Shown one piece after another: positions 7,797-10,743 of a stretch of 10,743 nt of DNA (position 1 is its first letter; the number at the start of each line of letters is the position of its first letter). The position numbers and the translations under genes were made by a program. Under the pieces are notes generated by a model. The model made no database searches, was not told where the DNA came from, and saw nothing but the letters and a program-made list of their open reading frames with translations. This DNA is from Acanthaster planci (Eukaryota; Echinodermata; Asteroidea; Valvatida; Acanthasteridae): the NCBI RefSeq assembly GCF_001949145.1, contig NW_019091776.1, positions 1-10,743 of the forward strand. The letters are read 5' to 3'.

Positions 7797-8138
7797 TCCC
7801 CCAACTTTTCGTGGTAAGAAAAAAATCAGGGAGATTCTGAAGATTTTTTTGGACTTCCAATGGAATGTATTTCGATAGTACTAAAAAGGGAGGGCATGTC
7901 ATACATGTAGGTTTCTCAGTAAACTGCTCCAGCTAAATCATCCGTTCAGAGAGACAGGTAATTGGACTGTCGACTACCTAATGGTTGATCAATTAAATTT
8001 TTGGACACATGCACAGTATCAAAGGCACGTGTAATTAAGTCACTTGCTATTAAGCATTAGACCTTGCCAATAATTATTGTCAAACTTGCGAGATGCCTGG
8101 TCCTGAGAATAATAAAAAGCCTATAACAAAAGGGCAAT
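7797..8138. other. No gene seen
   Basis: Stops are frequent in all frames. The minus-strand frame 7696-7902 crosses the right arm of the inverted repeat and is a by-product of its C/G run. Confidence 0.5.
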
Positions 8139-8152
8139 GTTGCCATAGCAAC
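8139..8152. promoter_or_regulatory. RFX X-box
   Basis: GTTGCCATAGCAAC matches the RFX consensus GTNRCC-N2-RGYAAC in both half-sites. RFX factors control ciliary genes across animals, where X-boxes usually lie within about 200 bases of the start. Here the nearest predicted start is about 600 bases downstream, so it may be distal or serve an unseen start. Confidence 0.55.
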
Positions 8153-8656
8153 ATAATTTCCTATACCCTAATCGTGATACTGTTCGCTGTAGGTTCATTT
8201 ACTGCCCGGGCATTTCTTTAAGTCTTTGCAGTGAGCAGTTGATTCATCACGTCCCTTTTTTGCTGTTACAGATTAAAAAAAACCTGCTGTGTATATTCAC
8301 TTCAATTAGTGGTCACTGCTTTAACCACCAACTACTTCAGAATGTGGCATTTTGTACCTAGGTAGAATTACTGTAAAGACTGATTAAAAAAAGTATAGTG
8401 GAAGTTCTGTTGGTATCCAGTAGTTGAAAGCAAAAATCTTGATTTTTAGAACCCACAGGGCACACAGATTGCATGATTCACTGTATCTGGAAGTCAAGTT
8501 TCTATTGCAGCGTGACGGAGGGCGCAACTCGCTAGGCGTAGTGTGAAGTTATAGATGGCACTCTGCCCAGTAACAGAGGCAGATGTTAGGCCCGCATAGC
8601 TGTATGTTAAGCGAGCGCGGCGCATAGGCTCCGCCTTGTGCGTAGTGCAATAGGAC
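8153..8656. other. Promoter-upstream DNA, CpG content rising after 8510
   Basis: No coding frame is recognisable. From about 8510 the sequence becomes richer in CpG (GGGCGCAACTCGC, GCGAGCGCGGCGC), unlike the AT-rich DNA before it. This fits the approach to a promoter. Confidence 0.45.
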
Positions 8657-8750
8657 AACGGAAGTCACTGCTTGGTCACGTGAGTGCATGCGCAGGCGTG
8701 GTCACAGCAGCACGAAGACTATAAAAGACGCGCGCAGGCAAGGTTTAGTC
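8657..8750 (+). promoter_or_regulatory. RNA polymerase II promoter with ETS, E-box, NRF1, TATA and Inr
   Basis: Typical elements occur in order: an ETS-like AACGGAAGT (8657-8665), the E-box GTCACGTGA (8676-8684; CACGTG at 8677-8682), an NRF1-like GCATGCGCA (8686-8694), and TATAAAAG (8720-8727). An initiator-like TTTAGTC has its A at 8747, 27 bases from the first T of the TATA box, near the normal distance. A strong splice donor follows at 8776. The mix of TATA with NRF1/ETS/E-box sites suggests a broadly active gene read to the right. The start site is inferred from spacing only. Confidence 0.65.
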
Positions 8751-8775
8751 GTCCTGATCGAGGGCTGATCCTGAG
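8747..8775 (+). other. Putative non-coding first exon with splice donor
   Basis: From the inferred start at A8747 to the donor GAG|GTAAGG (8776-8781) there are only 29 bases and no ATG, so this would be a 5' UTR exon. The donor matches the U1 consensus at nearly every position. The downstream gene is not identified. Confidence 0.45.
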
Positions 8776-9215
8776 GTAAGGGTCGAGAATCCTTTGCAAG
8801 GGTTAAAATCACCAGCTTGGTGTGACTGTGCCTAAGTCCGAGTGGTGCATGTGTCATTGAGGGGCTTGGTAGGTTGAGAGCTAATTGGTGGTGCGGTATT
8901 GTTCCTGATAGGAGCTTGCGGTCGATGCAAGGGCGGATTGCTATCTCGTGACGTGAGTTGCGTGTAGCACAGCCCTGACAATAAGCCCCGTAGACCTGCT
9001 AAAGTCCCTGGTTCGTCACTGGATGCCCACAATTAATTGTGGTGTTCGCTGCTCTGGGTAAAGTCCGGTCACGTATAATCACACAGTATCTCCGTCAATA
9101 GCGCCCTCTGCTGGCATATTGGTTGAGTGTGTTGGTTAATAAACCAGCCGCTTATTAATTGTTGTGTATAAGTCGGGTGTCCAGGCGAAGTTTATTTCAA
9201 GTCAGGTCTGTCCAG
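8776..9215. other. Putative first intron
   Basis: It begins at the strong donor GTAAGG and ends at a moderate acceptor (TCAGGTCTGTCCAG). The only notable content is the CTCF motif. No coding frame with a family signature is visible. Confidence 0.35.
9100..9115 (-). promoter_or_regulatory. CTCF-binding motif
   Basis: The minus strand reads GCCAGCAGAGGGCGCT, an essentially complete match to the CTCF core CCASYAGRKGGCRSY. It lies about 350 bases downstream of the TATA promoter, inside the putative first intron, pointing left. CTCF marks domain boundaries and promoter loops in bilaterians. Confidence 0.6.
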
Positions 9216-9415
9216 TTTACGTCATTAAGTTTCGACCAATCAGATTAACCATCATCTCGAAGAAGACCAACTTTCTTGGGAGACGGTATACTTTGGTCCC
9301 AACGGAACCGTCCCTATCCGCTCAGGGACTCTCCGGCGTGCCGTCCGACGCGCCGCGCCTCGAGGAGGAGGGCGCCCTCGCCTTCGTCGAAGGGGCACTG
9401 CGTCACACTATTAAG
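9216..9415 (+). other. Possible exon, GC-rich open stretch ending at a splice donor
   Basis: One plus-strand frame is open from 9143 to 9454 and is strikingly GC-rich at third positions between about 9336 and 9390 (GTG CCG TCC GAC GCG, then CTC GAG GAG GAG), as expected of real coding DNA. It reads NFLGRRYTLVPTEP and, later, LEEEGALAFVEGALRHTIK. A possible acceptor TCTGTCCAG ends at 9215 and a possible donor AAG|GTCTGT follows 9415 in phase 0. There is no ATG in this frame, so it must be joined to an upstream coding exon or be 5' UTR. The predicted 29-base first exon also lacks an ATG. I do not recognise the protein. The GC patch could instead be a CpG-rich promoter segment. Confidence 0.35.
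9234..9243 (+). promoter_or_regulatory. CCAAT box (NF-Y)
   Basis: GACCAATCAG matches the NF-Y consensus. An ATF/CREB-like TTACGTCA lies just upstream (about 9217-9224). Together they precede the GC-rich stretch and may mark a second start site near 9290-9330. Confidence 0.4.
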
Positions 9416-9501
9416 GTCTGTATTTCTCCATTCTTGAGCCGACACATTGTGTAACGTATCGGAAAGTGGTTACCCACTGTATTGCGTACAATGTATACAT
9501 T

Positions 9502-9533
9502 CTTTTGTAGGACTGTCTTTTTGTAGGACTGCC
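9502..9533 (+). repeat. 16-bp tandem duplication
   Basis: CTTTTGTAGGACTGTC (9502-9517) is followed directly by TTTTTGTAGGACTGCC (9518-9533), differing at two positions. Confidence 0.7.
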
Positions 9534-10266
9534 TTTGCAGAGGTTGGATTGACCATGTAAAACTGCAAGGAGAAAACTGTTACTTTGTAGCAGTAGATGC
9601 ATAGTACATTGCCTGCAGCTGTCGTGGAACTTTCCTGGAGTCTGACAGAGTCGTAAGTTTTAGGGGTTTTTGGAGAAACTTTGTTAAAACTTTGAGTTCG
9701 GTTGTAGTAGTTCAGCGATCTTTAAAGTCCACACGCTCATTCATGTAGGCATATTCAACACGATGTTTTAAAGGGGCGATTCAAAGTGTACACGCTATGG
9801 TTGTACATGTAATGCTAGTCTGCTGTATCGGCACAGTAAGGAAATCAATGTTTATTTCATTGCGCATATCATGTACGTGTACTTTGTGTAATTTGTATTG
9901 ACATATTTTTCAGTTCATAAAAAGATGTTCGTTTTGTTTATTTTTAGATTAACGTTGGCATACCACTCGGCACTTGGTGTAGTCTGGTGCTTGACTACAT
10001 TAATCCTTCACGCGAACCCACATACATGTACATGCACTGGTCCTTAGACTTGAGTACACTGGTGTACTTTGGCTTGTGTTTGCCTGCCTGTACCTTGTGC
10101 TACGCTAGGAGTAAATGACCAGAGTGACTTGTTCCAGGAAACAGTTAAGCAGGAAATACAACACATTCGATGACCAACTGATCCATTACTATTAATGTCA
10201 TGTGAATAGCTCAGTGTTTGTAGTTGCGTGGGGATCACGCCCCTCTTTGCCGGCCGTGAAATGCTC

Positions 10267-10318
10267 GTGCCTGTCATCAGGGTGGCGACAGAGCCTGAAA
10301 GTTGATCCCTGATGGCAC
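10267..10318. repeat. Imperfect hairpin with a 24-base loop
   Basis: CATCAGGG (10275-10282) pairs with CCCTGATG (10307-10314), and GTGC (10267-10270) with GCAC (10315-10318), leaving a four-base bulge (CTGT) on the left arm. It matches no RNA family that I recognise and could be a chance structure. Confidence 0.4.
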
Positions 10319-10459
10319 TCTCATGGAACCCTTGGATGGGAAAAAATAACGTGCAGAGATTTTAGAATTTATAATATTTCTTCATACAATTATTTCTTTA
10401 AAAATCCAACTCGGAAAAGGGCTTTGGAAAATATTTGCTTGTATATCGGTTTATAGTGT

Positions 10460-10499
10460 TACCAGCCCCTCACTTCCTTTACCAGCCTCTCATTTCCTG
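10460..10499 (+). promoter_or_regulatory. Tandem 20-bp repeat with ETS-like sites
   Basis: TACCAGCCCCTCACTTCCTT (10460-10479) and TACCAGCCTCTCATTTCCTG (10480-10499) are direct copies. The first contains the inverse of the ETS/PU.1-type word AAAGGAAGTG. They lie about 90 bases before the CCAAT box. Confidence 0.4.
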
Positions 10500-10570
10500 A
10501 GTAAATGTATTGTGACGAAACGGGTAGGCATGAATGCCAGTCTAAGTCATGAATTATTAAGCATTGCGTT

Positions 10571-10743
10571 GACCAATCAGCGTTGCGTAGAGCACTAGGT
10601 CTGGGCGCTTGCGGCGTGCTTAGAGCGTGCACAATCAGTTTGTGGGTTTCGCTGCTGGGTCGCAGAGGATCGTGGAGGACGCTTTCTACCGTTCTGTGCT
10701 GTGACTGTGCGAGGTATAGTGTCGACGGTGCACCAGGGGCGCT
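10571..10743 (+). promoter_or_regulatory. Candidate CpG-rich promoter at the window edge
   Basis: It opens with GACCAATCAG (10571-10580), identical to the CCAAT box at 9234. GC- and CpG-rich DNA then continues to the window end (for example GGGCGCTTGCGGCGTGC). No TATA box is seen. The layout fits a CCAAT-driven promoter whose gene lies beyond 10743 or just begins here. Confidence 0.4.

Larger units (their letters stand above)
9416..10459. other. No gene seen; possible intron
   Basis: If the donor at 9416 is real, this is intronic. It holds several TACATGTA-type words (for example 9803, 9871, 10024), the 16-bp duplication and the hairpin at 10267-10318. The minus-strand frame 10044-10277 has no recognisable domain. 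Confidence 0.45.

Noticed and set aside
8820-8960. tRNA-like or small RNA gene downstream of the promoter
   Set aside because: No A/B box pair (no GGTTCGANTCC) and no cloverleaf could be folded by eye.
10731-10743. Second CTCF site at the window end (CACCAGGGGCGCT)
   Set aside because: It lacks one G of the core run and the first C, so the match is incomplete; the sequence also stops at the edge.

Overview
The window looks like nuclear DNA from an invertebrate animal. The evidence is low gene density, good GT/AG splice sites, a TATA-type promoter followed directly by a splice donor, a Ty3/gypsy (Mag-like) LTR retrotransposon remnant, a C-type lectin exon, and matches to CTCF, RFX, NF-Y and E-box motifs. 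The lectin subtype (IAC...EG.W.CDG) and the many TACATGTA-type words would suit amphioxus, another invertebrate deuterostome or a lophotrochozoan. Species cannot be fixed by eye. I see no bacterial-type operon, rRNA, tRNA or CRISPR array.

Layout. 1-660 is a degenerate repeat field built on YCAAGGTCA-N4-GTAC words, with two longer copies each carrying an inverted TGACCTT...AAGGTCA pair and a C-run. 661-2207 has no recognisable gene. 2208-3578 is the 5' part of an LTR retrotransposon on the minus strand: a 163-bp LTR with 9-bp terminal inverted repeats, a 15-nt primer-binding site matching the 3' end of tRNA-Leu, a short leader, a gag frame, one in-frame TGA, then zinc knuckles and a truncated DTG protease. 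No reverse transcriptase, integrase or second LTR is present.

3579-4763 is AT-rich DNA without a gene. 4764-5162 (minus) is a terminal exon covering essentially a whole C-type lectin-like domain. It has a clean splice acceptor, all four canonical cysteines and a QPD motif, but an amber codon sits where a conserved tryptophan is expected, and two other signature tryptophans are also replaced. 5163-8138 is mostly non-coding. It holds a 51-bp two-copy minisatellite (6473-6574) and a 32/34-bp inverted repeat around a 413-bp loop (7318-7796).

8139-9415 is the best regulatory and gene-start region. In order it has an RFX X-box, ETS, E-box and NRF1 sites, a TATA box, a probable initiator, a splice donor 29 nt downstream, a CTCF motif, a CCAAT box, and a GC-rich open stretch ending at another possible donor. 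The product is not recognised. 9416-10459 is non-coding with small repeats and one hairpin. 10460-10743 has paired ETS-like sites, a CCAAT box and CpG-rich DNA, suggesting another promoter whose gene lies beyond the window. The pieces do not form a pathway: a retroelement fossil, a decaying lectin gene and one or two promoters simply lie side by side.
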